Shown here: positions 1 to 8,656 of the stretch, one piece after another
How positions within the stretch are numbered: the first letter of the stretch is position 1
How the letters are laid out: each line of letters starts with the position of its first letter
Assembly (NCBI RefSeq): GCF_052045245.1
Contig: NZ_JBQEON010000018.1
Coordinates: forward strand, 75,488-139,487
Direction of reading: 5' to 3'
DNA from: Burkholderia sp052045245
Lineage (GTDB): Bacteria; Pseudomonadota; Gammaproteobacteria; Burkholderiales; Burkholderiaceae
Length of the DNA: 64,000 nucleotides
The notes under the pieces: model-generated
Seen by the model: the letters and a program-made list of their open reading frames with translations, nothing else
Database searches by the model: none
What the model was told of the DNA's origin: nothing
Translations under genes and position numbers: made by a program

Positions 1-855
1 GAGAATTTCCGACGCGTTCGCATCACCCGCTGCACCGTGATCGGGCAGGACATGCGGCGCAATGGCGAGCAATGTCTCCATGCCGATGCCCGTGGCACCG
101 AGCGCGATTTGCAGCGCCAACACGTCAGCGCGTACGCGGGGGCTCTCGTGCTGCGTGTTGTCGAGTAGTGCCTCCAGGGCAGCATGCGCGCGGACCGGAT
201 CCCCGCCGGTAGCTTGCGCAAGCGCGTCCGAAACCAGGATCGCATGCGAGGCAGCCTGCTGGCCGCCATCGGCCGCGGCTCCGGCCGGCGTCTCGAGCTG
301 ACGGGCGCTTTGCGTGGCGACCACGTTGTCGATGGAAAGCAGACGCTCACTGATCATGCTGGCCAACCGGTCGATATCGGCCGCCGTGAATTGCCCATCG
401 GTTTCGACCTGCCGCCATTGGGTGCCGATGTAACGCTTGGCACCTTCCGGCGTTCGCATGTCTTCGGGCAGACCAAACCGGACCTCCGCGCGTGCCGAGA
501 TCGACTTTGCCTGCGGCACGATCGCGTCGATATTGCGCTCGTGCTTGTGGCCGAGCGACGGCGGCGGGCCCATACGGCGCGGGCGCGGTGCCTCGGCCCG
601 AACGACCTTGGACTCAGGTTTGGCTCGCGTCGGTGCCGTGGAAGTTTTCGTGTAGAACGGAAAGGCGACCGTCTTCGACGTGGCCCTCAGTGCTCGGTTC
701 AAACCGCTCAACACGCCGCCGCTACCGCGACTGCGACTGCGTGTCGCGCTCGAGCCGGGCGCGCCCGTCGATGGCGGGGTGGCGTGCTCGGACTCGCTGC
801 CGGGCGAAGCGGCGCTGCTCGATGCTACGGGGGACGACGTGATTTTGCCTGGCAT
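1..855 (-). CDS. Putative type III secreted protein, 3' end outside window
   Basis: An open leftward frame of 285 codons runs off the left edge without a stop. It starts at an ATG preceded by GGAG about eight bases upstream, and an in-frame stop lies just above the start. The first 50 residues are rich in Ser, Ala, Pro and Gly with few acidic residues, as is usual for type III secretion signals. The first five residues, MPGKI, are the same as those of the 53-aa T3SS protein at 21895. Residues from about 110 look helical and globular. A TTCG-N16-TTCG box faces it at 1129-1152. No family is recognised. A secreted effector or translocator is an inference from position, N-terminus and box. Confidence 0.6.
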   Translation of the reverse strand, partial: MPGKITSSPVASSSAASPGSESEHATPPSTGAPGSSATRSRSRGSGGVLSGLNRALRATSKTVAFPFYTKTSTAPTRAKPESKVVRAEAPRPRRMGPPPSLGHKHERNIDAIVPQAKSISARAEVRFGLPEDMRTPEGAKRYIGTQWRQVETDGQFTAADIDRLASMISERLLSIDNVVATQSARQLETPAGAAADGGQQAASHAILVSDALAQATGGDPVRAHAALEALLDNTQHESPRVRADVLALQIALGATGIGMETLLAIAPHVLPDHGAAGDANASEIL

Positions 856-1128
856 TTTTTTCGCTCCGTGCTTTCAACGAAGAAAAGGCAGCCCAATCGA
901 CTTGACTGGGCTCGCGGGCAATCCGGACCGCCGTGGAAATGTGCAACAACGCGTCGCGACAACGCATTGCTTCGACGAAACAATGCGCTCCGCCCTTCTC
1001 AATCGTTTTCTTTTGTCTGGATTGCGATTTGCATTACCGAACGGCTTTCACAACAAAACGTTGCCTGCGTTCCGGGTGAATGTGCATGTCATTCTCGTGA
1101 ATTCTTCAGCCGTGAAAGATGAATCCGG

Positions 1129-1152
1129 CGAAAGTGCGGCGACGAGAGCGAA
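1129..1152 (-). promoter_or_regulatory. hrpII box (TTCG-N16-TTCG), leftward
   Basis: CGAA at 1129-1132 and CGAA at 1149-1152 read TTCG-N16-TTCG on the minus strand. A GAGAAT hexamer 32 nt downstream (1091-1096) misses YANNNT at one base. The box lies 274 nt above the start at 855, so assignment to that gene is tentative. Confidence 0.45.
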
Positions 1153-1356
1153 AGGCGCCGCGTCGGAAGAAAACACCAGGCGGGCGCCATCGACGGACGA
1201 ACCCGCGGCCGGACCGCGGCCCAATGACTTTCCGTGTCGATCGGGATCGGCTTTCGTTTCGTTCCATGAGCCGGCAAACTTCCGGAGTGCGAACTGGTTG
1301 CAGGCCTCGACGACGGATCACCGGCGCCCGGTCGAGCGCGCCACGCCGTCCGCTCA

Positions 1357-1380
1357 TTCGCCGTTACACCAGCTGTTTCG
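1357..1380 (+). promoter_or_regulatory. hrpII box for the harpin operon
   Basis: TTCG at 1357-1360 and TTCG at 1377-1380 are separated by exactly 16 bases. A TACGCT hexamer fitting YANNNT lies at 1413-1418, 32 nt after the box, the spacing described for HrpB-activated promoters in Ralstonia. The start codon is at 1535. Confidence 0.8.
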
Positions 1381-1534
1381 TTTCCGGAGACAGGGCGGCC
1401 CGTCGGCTCTCTTACGCTTGATTCCGGGACGGTCGTCGCCAGGCGGCCGTCGCGCGGCCAACAGGATGGACATCGACACGCAGCGAGCCCGACGCCGCTG
1501 CGCATATCTCATCGCGTACGTTAAGAGGCTATTC

Positions 1535-2272
1535 ATGAGCAAGATCAGCAACGACATCGGCAACACCGGCATCCAGGCCGAGATCCAGCAACTGGAATCG
1601 GATCTGAAGCACGGCGGCAAACTCGGCAACAACGACATCGAAAAACTGCTCGAAATGATTTTCGCGATCATCGAACAGAAGCTCGGCGGCAGTTCGCAGG
1701 GCGGCGGCGCGTTCGGCAACGGCGGCGGCGGCGGCTCGACACAAGCGCCGGGTTCCACGCAGGGCCCGGATTCGACCCAGGAGCCGTCGACGGACAACAC
1801 CACCGACCCATCCGGCAATTCGAACGATCTGCAGAGCCAGATCGTGTCCCTGCTCCAACAGATTCTGAACACGCTGCAACAATCGTCACAAAGCGGCCAG
1901 GGTCTTGACAAGCAGACGGGGCAACTCATCGACGATCTGCTCAAGCTGCTCCAGCAGTTGGAAGGCGCGCAAGGCGGCAATCAGGCCGGCGGCGGTCAGG
2001 CGTCGCAGATCCAGGCACTGCTGTCCGACATCATCCAGCTTCTGCAGCAGCTTCGAGGCTCGCAGACCGACGGTTCGAACGATACGGGCAACGATCCGAG
2101 CAACAACCCCGGCAACACGGACGGCACGGATGGTTCGAAAAGCACCAACGGATCGAATAACGCGAACGGCTCGACCGATCCGAATACGCTCACGAACGAC
2201 GTGCTGAAACTGCTTTCGCAATTGCTGACCATGTTCAACAAGCCGTCGAGCGAGCACACGACGAAAGCCTGA
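1535..2272 (+). CDS. Harpin-like secreted protein
   Basis: This 245-aa protein lacks Cys and Trp and is rich in Gly, Gln, Asn, Ser and Asp. Leu/Gln amphipathic helices (for example LLQQILNTLQQ) alternate with Gly/Asn-rich linkers and a poly-Gly stretch near residue 65. This is the composition of harpins such as PopA, Hpa1 and HrpN, which are T3SS-exported helper proteins acting outside the bacterium. The ATG at 1535 is chosen because AAGAGG lies just upstream; upstream in-frame codons are out of keeping with the protein. An hrpII box with a matching -10 precedes it. The gene at 2362 follows after 89 nt and may be cotranscribed. The family is assigned on composition and context, not on a specific sequence match. 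Confidence 0.75.
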   Translation: MSKISNDIGNTGIQAEIQQLESDLKHGGKLGNNDIEKLLEMIFAIIEQKLGGSSQGGGAFGNGGGGGSTQAPGSTQGPDSTQEPSTDNTTDPSGNSNDLQSQIVSLLQQILNTLQQSSQSGQGLDKQTGQLIDDLLKLLQQLEGAQGGNQAGGGQASQIQALLSDIIQLLQQLRGSQTDGSNDTGNDPSNNPGNTDGTDGSKSTNGSNNANGSTDPNTLTNDVLKLLSQLLTMFNKPSSEHTTKA

Positions 2273-2361
2273 AGCACGCCATCAACATCGCCGCACACCC
2301 GGCCTCGCGACCGTCGAAATGGCGCGGCGCGTGGCGGATCGTGCGCACCGAGGAGCACATC

Positions 2362-3438
2362 ATGAGTATATTTTCGAAGATCAAGCATGCGTTCCAGAGT
2401 ATCGGTCACGACCTCGAGAAAGCCGCCAAAGCCGTCGTGCACGGCGTCGAGCACGTCGCCCATACGCTGGAAAAAGACCTGAAGAAGGTGCTGCAGGACG
2501 CACTGACCATGACCGAGGCACTGATGCAGGGCAATATGAAGCTGGCCATGCAGGACCTGCTGAAGACGGCCGACGATGTTGGCAAGACTGCGACGGATGC
2601 GGCCACCGCGAGCGCGAATGCCGCGCTCGAAGGCTTGCAGAACATGCATCTCGGCAAGGGTTTCGACAAGGTGTTGAACAAGGTCGAAAAGGGAATCGAG
2701 ACCGTCAAGAACGACGTCAACAAGGGCGTCGATGCGGCCGCCCAGGACCTCGTGTCGTCGGTCGAAGGCGTGGTCTCGGGCTCGGTCAATGCCATCAAGG
2801 ATCTTGCCCACGGCAACTTCAAGGGAATGGTGAACGACCTGGCGACGGTCGGGGAGGACGCGCTCGAAGTCGCCGCCGATCTCACGCCGGAAGGCCTCAC
2901 CGCGACCGTGGCGGCATCGACGCTCGCGGCCGCGCATATCGGCAGCGAGGCGCTGGACAACACGATCGCCGCCGCAATGCATGGTGGCATCGGCAAGGTC
3001 GTCAAGTCGGTCGCGGAGATGGAAGCCGGCCAGGGCGCGCAGAAGTTGGCCGGCAAGGTCCTTGGCGGCGCTGGCGCCGGGGGCGGTGCCGACACGGTGA
3101 CGACGGCAGGCGGCGACGCACTGATGCTGGCATCGCTTGCACCTGCCGGCACGGGACGCCGTAGCGGCCGCCATGGCGGCGAAGGGCTGCATGAAACGCG
3201 TTCGATGGAAACCGTCACGACGAAGAACGCGGGCCCCGACGGATACAGGCACGGCGCCGGGAAGACCGACGGGGATGGCAGCAAGGCGGACGGCTCGAAA
3301 GAGAAGGAGGCCAAGTCGAAAGACAAGCAAGACGAGAACGGCCAGGACGGAAAGACCCGCCAGCCGGGGCCGCCGCCCAGCGTGCTCGATACGCTGCTTC
3401 TCAGCTACCTCGCCGACAATCACCGGCGCGTTGCCTGA
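2362..3438 (+). CDS. T3SS-associated helical protein, possible secreted helper or translocator
   Basis: A 358-aa protein starting at an ATG with GAGGAG seven bases upstream. Residues 1-130 are strongly amphipathic helix with regular Lys/Glu and aliphatic heptads. Residues about 180-255 are Ala/Gly-rich and mildly hydrophobic, and residues 270-340 are a charged Lys/Asp/Gly-rich low-complexity tail ending in a short Leu-rich segment. No Cys is present. It follows the harpin gene and probably shares its promoter. The hydrophobic centre between helical segments would suit a pore-associated translocator or HrpK/PopB-like secreted protein, but I do not recognise a family. Confidence 0.6.
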   Translation: MSIFSKIKHAFQSIGHDLEKAAKAVVHGVEHVAHTLEKDLKKVLQDALTMTEALMQGNMKLAMQDLLKTADDVGKTATDAATASANAALEGLQNMHLGKGFDKVLNKVEKGIETVKNDVNKGVDAAAQDLVSSVEGVVSGSVNAIKDLAHGNFKGMVNDLATVGEDALEVAADLTPEGLTATVAASTLAAAHIGSEALDNTIAAAMHGGIGKVVKSVAEMEAGQGAQKLAGKVLGGAGAGGGADTVTTAGGDALMLASLAPAGTGRRSGRHGGEGLHETRSMETVTTKNAGPDGYRHGAGKTDGDGSKADGSKEKEAKSKDKQDENGQDGKTRQPGPPPSVLDTLLLSYLADNHRRVA

Positions 3439-3518
3439 GGCGCCGGCGCAAGCAGCCCATCGCCGTCGCGTCACCTTTGGCTTCGCTTGCGCCTTCGGCT
3501 TTCGTTTGGCTCATGAAC

Positions 3519-3550
3519 ATACGGCCCGCACATCGTGCGGGCCGTATTTC
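3519..3550. terminator. Terminator between convergent genes
   Basis: A perfect 13-bp inverted repeat, ATACGGCCCGCAC at 3519-3531 and its complement at 3535-3547, has a 3-nt loop and short T-rich flanks. It lies between the rightward 2362-3438 gene and the leftward hrcC, so it may serve both. Confidence 0.75.
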
Positions 3551-3598
3551 GTCGTGCAGGCAGTGGCATGCGGGCGCAGGCTATGCGCCTGCATGATT

Positions 3599-5698
3599 TC
3601 AGGGTTTGTCGTCGATCGCCGAGGCCATCGGTTGCCGTGGCGGGCGCGGCGGCATCGGCAAGGTCGCGATCTGCGCGACACGCGTCATCGTGGGCACGCC
3701 CGGCAGGTTCATTGCGTCGGGCGGCAGCGCCGCGGGGCCCGTGCCATCGCCCATGCCGGTACCCGGAACGGCCCTTGTCCCGTTCATGCCGCGACTGGCA
3801 CCACCGCCGATATCGCCATTCGCCTCCCCCGTCGCCCCGCCACCCGCAGCCGCCGACAGCACACGCGGCGTGAGCAGGAACAGACGCTGAAACCGCTGCC
3901 CCTGATGCTTGCGATACTTGAACAGCCCGCCGATCAGCGGAATCTTCGACAACAGAGGCACCGCGGTCTGCGTATGGTCATCCTGATCGACCGAATAGCC
4001 CGCGATCAGCAGACTGTCGCCCTCATTGATCAGCGCCTGCGTGTCAATCGTGCTGTTGCTGACCACGGGCAACTGCCCGACCTGCTGGTCGGTCAACTTG
4101 CCGTCCTCGATATGCACGTCCATGCGGATCTGGTCGCCGCCGGGCGAGCTCACGATGGACGGCAGCACCCGCAGCGACACGCCCGCCGACACGCTGTAAA
4201 GATCCGCCGACTGATAACCCGCCACCTGCACGTAGAACGTCTGCTTGTTGTCCATCAGCGCTTCAACGTTATCCAGCGTCTCGACCTTCGGGCTCGCCGT
4301 GATGCGTGCCTGATCGGTCTGCTGCATCGCGCTGATACGCGTGAGCAGATAGCGCCCCGCTCCGCCGATCACCGCCGTCAGCACGCCGCCCGCCGGTGTG
4401 GCGAGCACGCCCGCGCTGGCGGCGTCGAATGGATTGCCGAAGCCTTGCGGATTGAGCGAGCCCGGATTGCTCGTCTGAGACTGCTGGCCATTGCCCGTCT
4501 GGACATCGACGTGGCCCGAATGCAGCCGCCAGTCGACGCCGAGTTCCTGCAATGCGTTATCGGTGATCTCGATGATGCTGGCGTCGATCTCGAGAATGCC
4601 TGGACGCGTGTCCAGCGATTCGATCAGGGAGCCGAACGCGGCCATGTTCTCCGCGCGGTCCCGCACGAGGATCGAATTGCTGCGCGAATCGGCTTCGATC
4701 GTCGGCGCCCCCGGTGCCGCATGCTGTCTCGCGTGTCCCGCCGCAGGCGCAGCGCCGCCGTCACGGGCCGGATTCGCATCCATGCTTGCGTTCATCATGC
4801 CGCCCGACGGCGGCGGCGCCATGCCGTCGTCGCCAGCGCCGTACGACGAGCCGGCGCCGAAGCCCGGCAGCGTCGGCAACGGCGGCGGATGGCCGCCGGC
4901 GGAGCGGGTGGCGCCCGTCGTCATGCCGTCTTCCTGCATCTCGCGCACGCTCGGCACGCGGTAGGCATCGCGGCGTGCCGGCGGCGCATCGCCCGCTGCA
5001 TCGCCGCCGGCGGCCGGCACGCCCTGGCCATACAGTGAACGCAACAGCGACGCGACACCGCGCACGTTGATGCTGCGGCCATTGATCGCGATGCTGCGGT
5101 CGGTCGCCCATGCGTAGTGCAACGGAAAACGTTGCACGACCACCTTCGCACCGGGAACCGATTCGTGATCGATCAGATGCGCGACGTCCGTCACGAGATC
5201 GACGAAGCGCGGCGGACCGGAGACGACCGCCGTGCGCGATACGCTGTCGTAGCGCACCGGGAAACGCGGGTCGTCGATCTGGAGGCGACCGAGCGCGCGC
5301 CGCAGGTCGTCGGTGCTCGCATGGGTCAGGCCGAGTGTCGCGCCGCGGGCTTCGTTCGCCCCATAGATGCGCAGCACCGACCCGTCGAAATACCACAGCA
5401 CGCCGAACGATCCCGCCATCTGGTCGAGAAAGCGCTGCGGCGCGGCGTCGAAGCGCCCCGTCACCGTGCCCTCGACATGCGGCGAGATCCACGTCATGAC
5501 ATGCTGGCTGGCGCCGAAATCGCGCAGCACGTCCTTCAGGTCCTTATGATCCGCGACGTATTCGAAGCGGGTGCCCTGCCATGTGACGGCTTCGGCATGG
5601 GCCGGCGCTGCGGCGAACGCGCCGGCTGCGACGAGAGCCGCGCACAGCGTGCGCGCCCGGAAAGCCGCGCCACGGCGGCCGCAAACGATTGCATTCAT
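3599..5698 (-). CDS. hrcC: T3SS outer-membrane secretin HrcC (SctC)
   Basis: A 699-aa protein beginning with a Sec signal peptide (hydrophobic core, then APAHA before EAV, cleavage near residue 36). The N-terminal region contains the secretin N0 and N1-type segments. The C-terminal half is the multimerising beta-barrel domain with the conserved pattern around VPLLSKIPLIGGLFKY near residue 590. SctC forms the outer-membrane ring of the injectisome. Residues about 240-320 are a Gly/Pro/Met-rich insertion, and the last 80 residues are a Gly-rich tail. It starts nine bases after hrpB, implying cotranscription. Family assignment is secure. Confidence 0.95.
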   Translation of the reverse strand: MNAIVCGRRGAAFRARTLCAALVAAGAFAAAPAHAEAVTWQGTRFEYVADHKDLKDVLRDFGASQHVMTWISPHVEGTVTGRFDAAPQRFLDQMAGSFGVLWYFDGSVLRIYGANEARGATLGLTHASTDDLRRALGRLQIDDPRFPVRYDSVSRTAVVSGPPRFVDLVTDVAHLIDHESVPGAKVVVQRFPLHYAWATDRSIAINGRSINVRGVASLLRSLYGQGVPAAGGDAAGDAPPARRDAYRVPSVREMQEDGMTTGATRSAGGHPPPLPTLPGFGAGSSYGAGDDGMAPPPSGGMMNASMDANPARDGGAAPAAGHARQHAAPGAPTIEADSRSNSILVRDRAENMAAFGSLIESLDTRPGILEIDASIIEITDNALQELGVDWRLHSGHVDVQTGNGQQSQTSNPGSLNPQGFGNPFDAASAGVLATPAGGVLTAVIGGAGRYLLTRISAMQQTDQARITASPKVETLDNVEALMDNKQTFYVQVAGYQSADLYSVSAGVSLRVLPSIVSSPGGDQIRMDVHIEDGKLTDQQVGQLPVVSNSTIDTQALINEGDSLLIAGYSVDQDDHTQTAVPLLSKIPLIGGLFKYRKHQGQRFQRLFLLTPRVLSAAAGGGATGEANGDIGGGASRGMNGTRAVPGTGMGDGTGPAALPPDAMNLPGVPTMTRVAQIATLPMPPRPPRQPMASAIDDKP

Positions 5699-5707
5699 GG
5701 CAAGCCC

Positions 5708-7156
5708 TTAGCGTTGGATCGTCTCGGACGGCGACTCATTGAACTCGCGTCGATAGCCCTTGGCCAGCGCGGAGCGGCTCTTCAGGCCCCAGCGGCTCGC
5801 GGTATCGAAAATCGAGCCTTGCATGCGGTCGTCGTTGAGCAGGTCGTTGCGGATGCTTTCGAGCCGCAGCTTGCGGATCAGCGCATGCGGCGACATGCCG
5901 ATCGAACGCTTGAACGCCAGTTGCAGCGCGCGCTCCGTCACGTCGATCTGCGACGCGATTTCGCGCGTATTCAGATCGGCGCGCTCGAGATTCTCGACAA
6001 TGTAGCGATACGCGCGGCGATACTTCACCGTGAGGCGTGACGAAATGTCGTCGGCCGGCAGCGCGCGGCTCGCGGCGGATTGCGTCGCCCCGAGCCCATG
6101 CGTCTCGCAGCGCAGGCAACGCAGCGCCTCGGACGCGTAGTTCGCATAGAGCCTGAGCGCCTCGGCCGGATTGCCCCGCCGCACCGCGAGCTTCGATACG
6201 CAGTACAGGTAGTCGAAATTGCAGCGGCGCGTGCCCGTATCGGCTTCCGCGCGGCTGACTTTTTCGAGCACCGTGTCGGCAACGTCGTCGAGTCCGCCTG
6301 CCAGGCTCGCCAGCACGATGTCGATTTTGGCGAGAAACGCCTGGCCCGCGCCGCGAAAGTGCTTTGGATGACTGATCAGCTCGACGAGCGGCGCCACGGC
6401 AATGCGTTCGCCGCGCGCGAGCATCGCAAGGCGCTCCAGATACTCGTGCCGCTGCGCGAGAAGCGCCGGCATCGGCGACATCCACACCTTCGTTTCGGTG
6501 AGCTTGCGCGTCACATCGGCGCGATCGCCTGCGCTCTGCGCGCGCGCCAGATGCGCGGAACTCCAGAAAGCATGGTCGCTCAGCGTGGTCGCCGTGCGGA
6601 TGCCCAACTGCACGTCGAACTCGCGGGCGAGCAGCGCGATCACGAGGCGCCAGCCTGGTTCTTCTTGCGTGTCGGCGAGTTCAGCCGCGCGAAGCAGCGC
6701 GTCGTCGGCATCGCGCTGACGTCCCACCTGATGATGCACGAGCGCCGCAGCGATCAACGCTTCGACGACTTCGACCGGCGACGCGGCGGCGTCGTCGACG
6801 ATGCGCGCAAAACATTTGGCGGTCGCGCCGTAGCGGTCACGCATCATCAGCTGCCAGCCCGCGTTGCGGCACGACAGCACGCGCAGGCGATTGTCGTCGC
6901 CGACGTTCATCTTCTGCGCGCGGCGGTACATGTCTTCCGCGTCCTGCTCGTAGCCGAGCAGAAGCGATGCGTCGGCGACCGCAACCAGCCGCGCGTCGTC
7001 CGCTTCGACCAGCTTGTGCGCCGGCCGTTCGAGCACATCGTCGACCAGGCAGTAAGCGCGTTCGGATGCGCCGTCGAGCATCGACGTCGCGTACGCGGGC
7101 AAGCGGCTCTTCTGGGCAAGACCTGAAAGCAAAGCAAAATAGATCGTCGAGAACAT
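5708..7156 (-). CDS. hrpB: AraC-family T3SS activator HrpB
   Basis: A 482-aa protein with a TPR-like helical N-terminal region (about 60-340) and a C-terminal AraC/XylS double helix-turn-helix (about 380-480, containing REIASQIDVTERALQLAFKR). It has the length and architecture of Ralstonia HrpB and Xanthomonas HrpX, which activate hrp operons and effector genes through TTCG-N16-TTCG boxes. The N-terminus MFSTIYFALLSGL resembles HrpB starts. It lies directly before hrcC and 162 nt after hrcT. I found no exact hrpII box in front of it, which fits control by another regulator such as the HrpG-like protein at 23061. Confidence 0.93.
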   Translation of the reverse strand: MFSTIYFALLSGLAQKSRLPAYATSMLDGASERAYCLVDDVLERPAHKLVEADDARLVAVADASLLLGYEQDAEDMYRRAQKMNVGDDNRLRVLSCRNAGWQLMMRDRYGATAKCFARIVDDAAASPVEVVEALIAAALVHHQVGRQRDADDALLRAAELADTQEEPGWRLVIALLAREFDVQLGIRTATTLSDHAFWSSAHLARAQSAGDRADVTRKLTETKVWMSPMPALLAQRHEYLERLAMLARGERIAVAPLVELISHPKHFRGAGQAFLAKIDIVLASLAGGLDDVADTVLEKVSRAEADTGTRRCNFDYLYCVSKLAVRRGNPAEALRLYANYASEALRCLRCETHGLGATQSAASRALPADDISSRLTVKYRRAYRYIVENLERADLNTREIASQIDVTERALQLAFKRSIGMSPHALIRKLRLESIRNDLLNDDRMQGSIFDTASRWGLKSRSALAKGYRREFNESPSETIQR

Positions 7157-7318
7157 GATGGTTCCACCTCAGGATGTGTCCGATGCGGCGAACCGTGCGA
7201 TTCGCCCTGCGAGACCTGCGTTCCCGACGGATTGCCGGGCACGGAAACCATGGTAGAGACATCACGCTCATGAAAACTCAACAATCGGCACGACACTTCA
7301 CAACAATATTCAGCGTCT

Positions 7319-8149
7319 TCAATGTGCTGGATTGGACAGCATTCCTTTCGCCAATGCAGCAGACAGATCGCCGAGCCGCACGTCGGAGACGACCTGTGAA
7401 GCGAATACCGCGACGAGTGCGATCAGCATCAGCACGCCGATCACACCGCGCAGCGGCTGGCTGAGCGAAGTCGGTTCGAGCCGGTCCGCGGCGCGCGCGA
7501 CGATGCCAAGGCCGAGATCGACCAGCACGAGCACCAGCATCACGGGCGTGCCGAGTTTCGCGAGCGCGGTCCAGACCGAGTCGGTACGCTGGATCAGAAA
7601 TGTCAGCGCGGTGTCGGAAAGCGACGGATGGAGCACATACGGCGGCCACCATTTGAACGACTCGAACAGCGCGCCGAGCACGAACAGCATGCCTCCGCCG
7701 ACATAGAACAGCGTCACGACGAGTTGCAGCAGCAGCGTCGACACCGGCGTGCTCTGATCGCCGCGCAGCGGATTGGTCATCTGCACGTTGTTGAACCCCG
7801 CGAGGTCGTCGACCAGCGTGCCGAGCGACTGCGCAATCCAGAACACCGTCGCCGCGCTATAACCGAATGCCAGGCCGAGAAATGCCTCCTTGCAGGCGAG
7901 CACCAGCAGCATCGCACTGCTGAGCGACCCGAACGCCTGTGGGGCCTGCCCCGCGGCGACGAACAGGGTCAGCACGTAGACGACGCCGTTGCGTGCGGTG
8001 CCAGGCAACACGGTGTCGCTCGTCGCGGGCAGCAGGAGGAACGTCACCATGATGCGAATGCCCGTGAGCACCATGATGACGATGAAGTCGTGATATGCCT
8101 CGAACCAGCCGAGCAATGCCTCGGCCCACGTGTGAAAGTCATGCGTCAT
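7319..8149 (-). CDS. hrcT: T3SS export apparatus membrane protein HrcT (SctT)
   Basis: A 276-aa integral membrane protein of SctT/FliR/EscT type with about six hydrophobic segments. The conserved GFNNVQMTNPLRGDQSTPVS loop near residue 140 is present. In the family SctT forms the core export gate with SctR and SctS. It is the last gene of the leftward hrpB1 operon, starting 15 bases after hrpB7. Confidence 0.94.
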   Translation of the reverse strand: MTHDFHTWAEALLGWFEAYHDFIVIMVLTGIRIMVTFLLLPATSDTVLPGTARNGVVYVLTLFVAAGQAPQAFGSLSSAMLLVLACKEAFLGLAFGYSAATVFWIAQSLGTLVDDLAGFNNVQMTNPLRGDQSTPVSTLLLQLVVTLFYVGGGMLFVLGALFESFKWWPPYVLHPSLSDTALTFLIQRTDSVWTALAKLGTPVMLVLVLVDLGLGIVARAADRLEPTSLSQPLRGVIGVLMLIALVAVFASQVVSDVRLGDLSAALAKGMLSNPAH

Positions 8150-8164
8150 GGCGATCTCTCATGG

Positions 8165-8656
8165 CTACCGCGCATGGCGGCGGGCCAGCAGGTTTTCGGC
8201 GGCTTCCTCGTCGGCAGCGAGTTCGGCGGCCACGGCCGCCGCCCGCAGCAACGTGCCGAGCTTGCGGCGGCATTCATCGAGCGAGCCTTCGGCCCTGGAC
8301 AATGCGGCCTGCCGTTCGGCCACCTGCGCCTGCTGACGCTCGAGCGCGGTGCGCTTCTTGCGCTCGGCCGTGCGCGCCTCGTCGAGCGCGTCCTTCAGCG
8401 GCCCGCGCCACGCGTCGTGGAGCAGATAGTGGGACGTGGGCAGACGCGTTGCGCCATCGAGCAGGGACACGATCCGGGCCTCGTGCTCCGCCTGATCGTT
8501 CCGTGCCGCGGTGCGTGCCTGCACGGCTTCATCGAGCAACGTCTGACACTCCGCGAGCGCTTGCCGCTCACGCGCGAGATCGGCCTCGAGGCGCTCGCAT
8601 CGCCGTGCCTTCGCGGCGACGATGGTGCGCCACTTGCGAATCACGGGCGCCGTCAT
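8165..8656 (-). CDS. hrpB7: T3SS stalk protein HrpB7 (SctO)
   Basis: A 163-aa protein that is almost entirely charged coiled coil (Glu/Arg/Ala/Leu heptads), as in the SctO/FliJ/YscO stalk that links the ATPase to the export gate. The start at 8656 is chosen because its ATG overlaps the hrcN stop in an ATGA junction; a longer reading would run backwards into hrcN. Position between hrcN and hrcT matches the Ralstonia hrpB7 locus. Confidence 0.85.
   Translation of the reverse strand: MTAPVIRKWRTIVAAKARRCERLEADLARERQALAECQTLLDEAVQARTAARNDQAEHEARIVSLLDGATRLPTSHYLLHDAWRGPLKDALDEARTAERKKRTALERQQAQVAERQAALSRAEGSLDECRRKLGTLLRAAAVAAELAADEEAAENLLARRHAR

Larger units (their letters stand above)
856..1534. 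promoter_or_regulatory. Divergent intergenic region between the first gene and the harpin gene
   Basis: No credible gene is seen in these 679 bases. The region holds two oppositely oriented hrpII-type boxes, one leftward at 1129-1152 and one rightward at 1357-1380. It therefore looks like a divergent HrpB-controlled promoter region. The leftward leader to the start at 855 would be long, about 270 nt. Confidence 0.6.

Noticed and set aside
878..901. Near-hrpII box (one mismatch) just above the start at 855
   Set aside because: Only 22 nt separate it from the start codon, leaving no room for a -10 element and leader.
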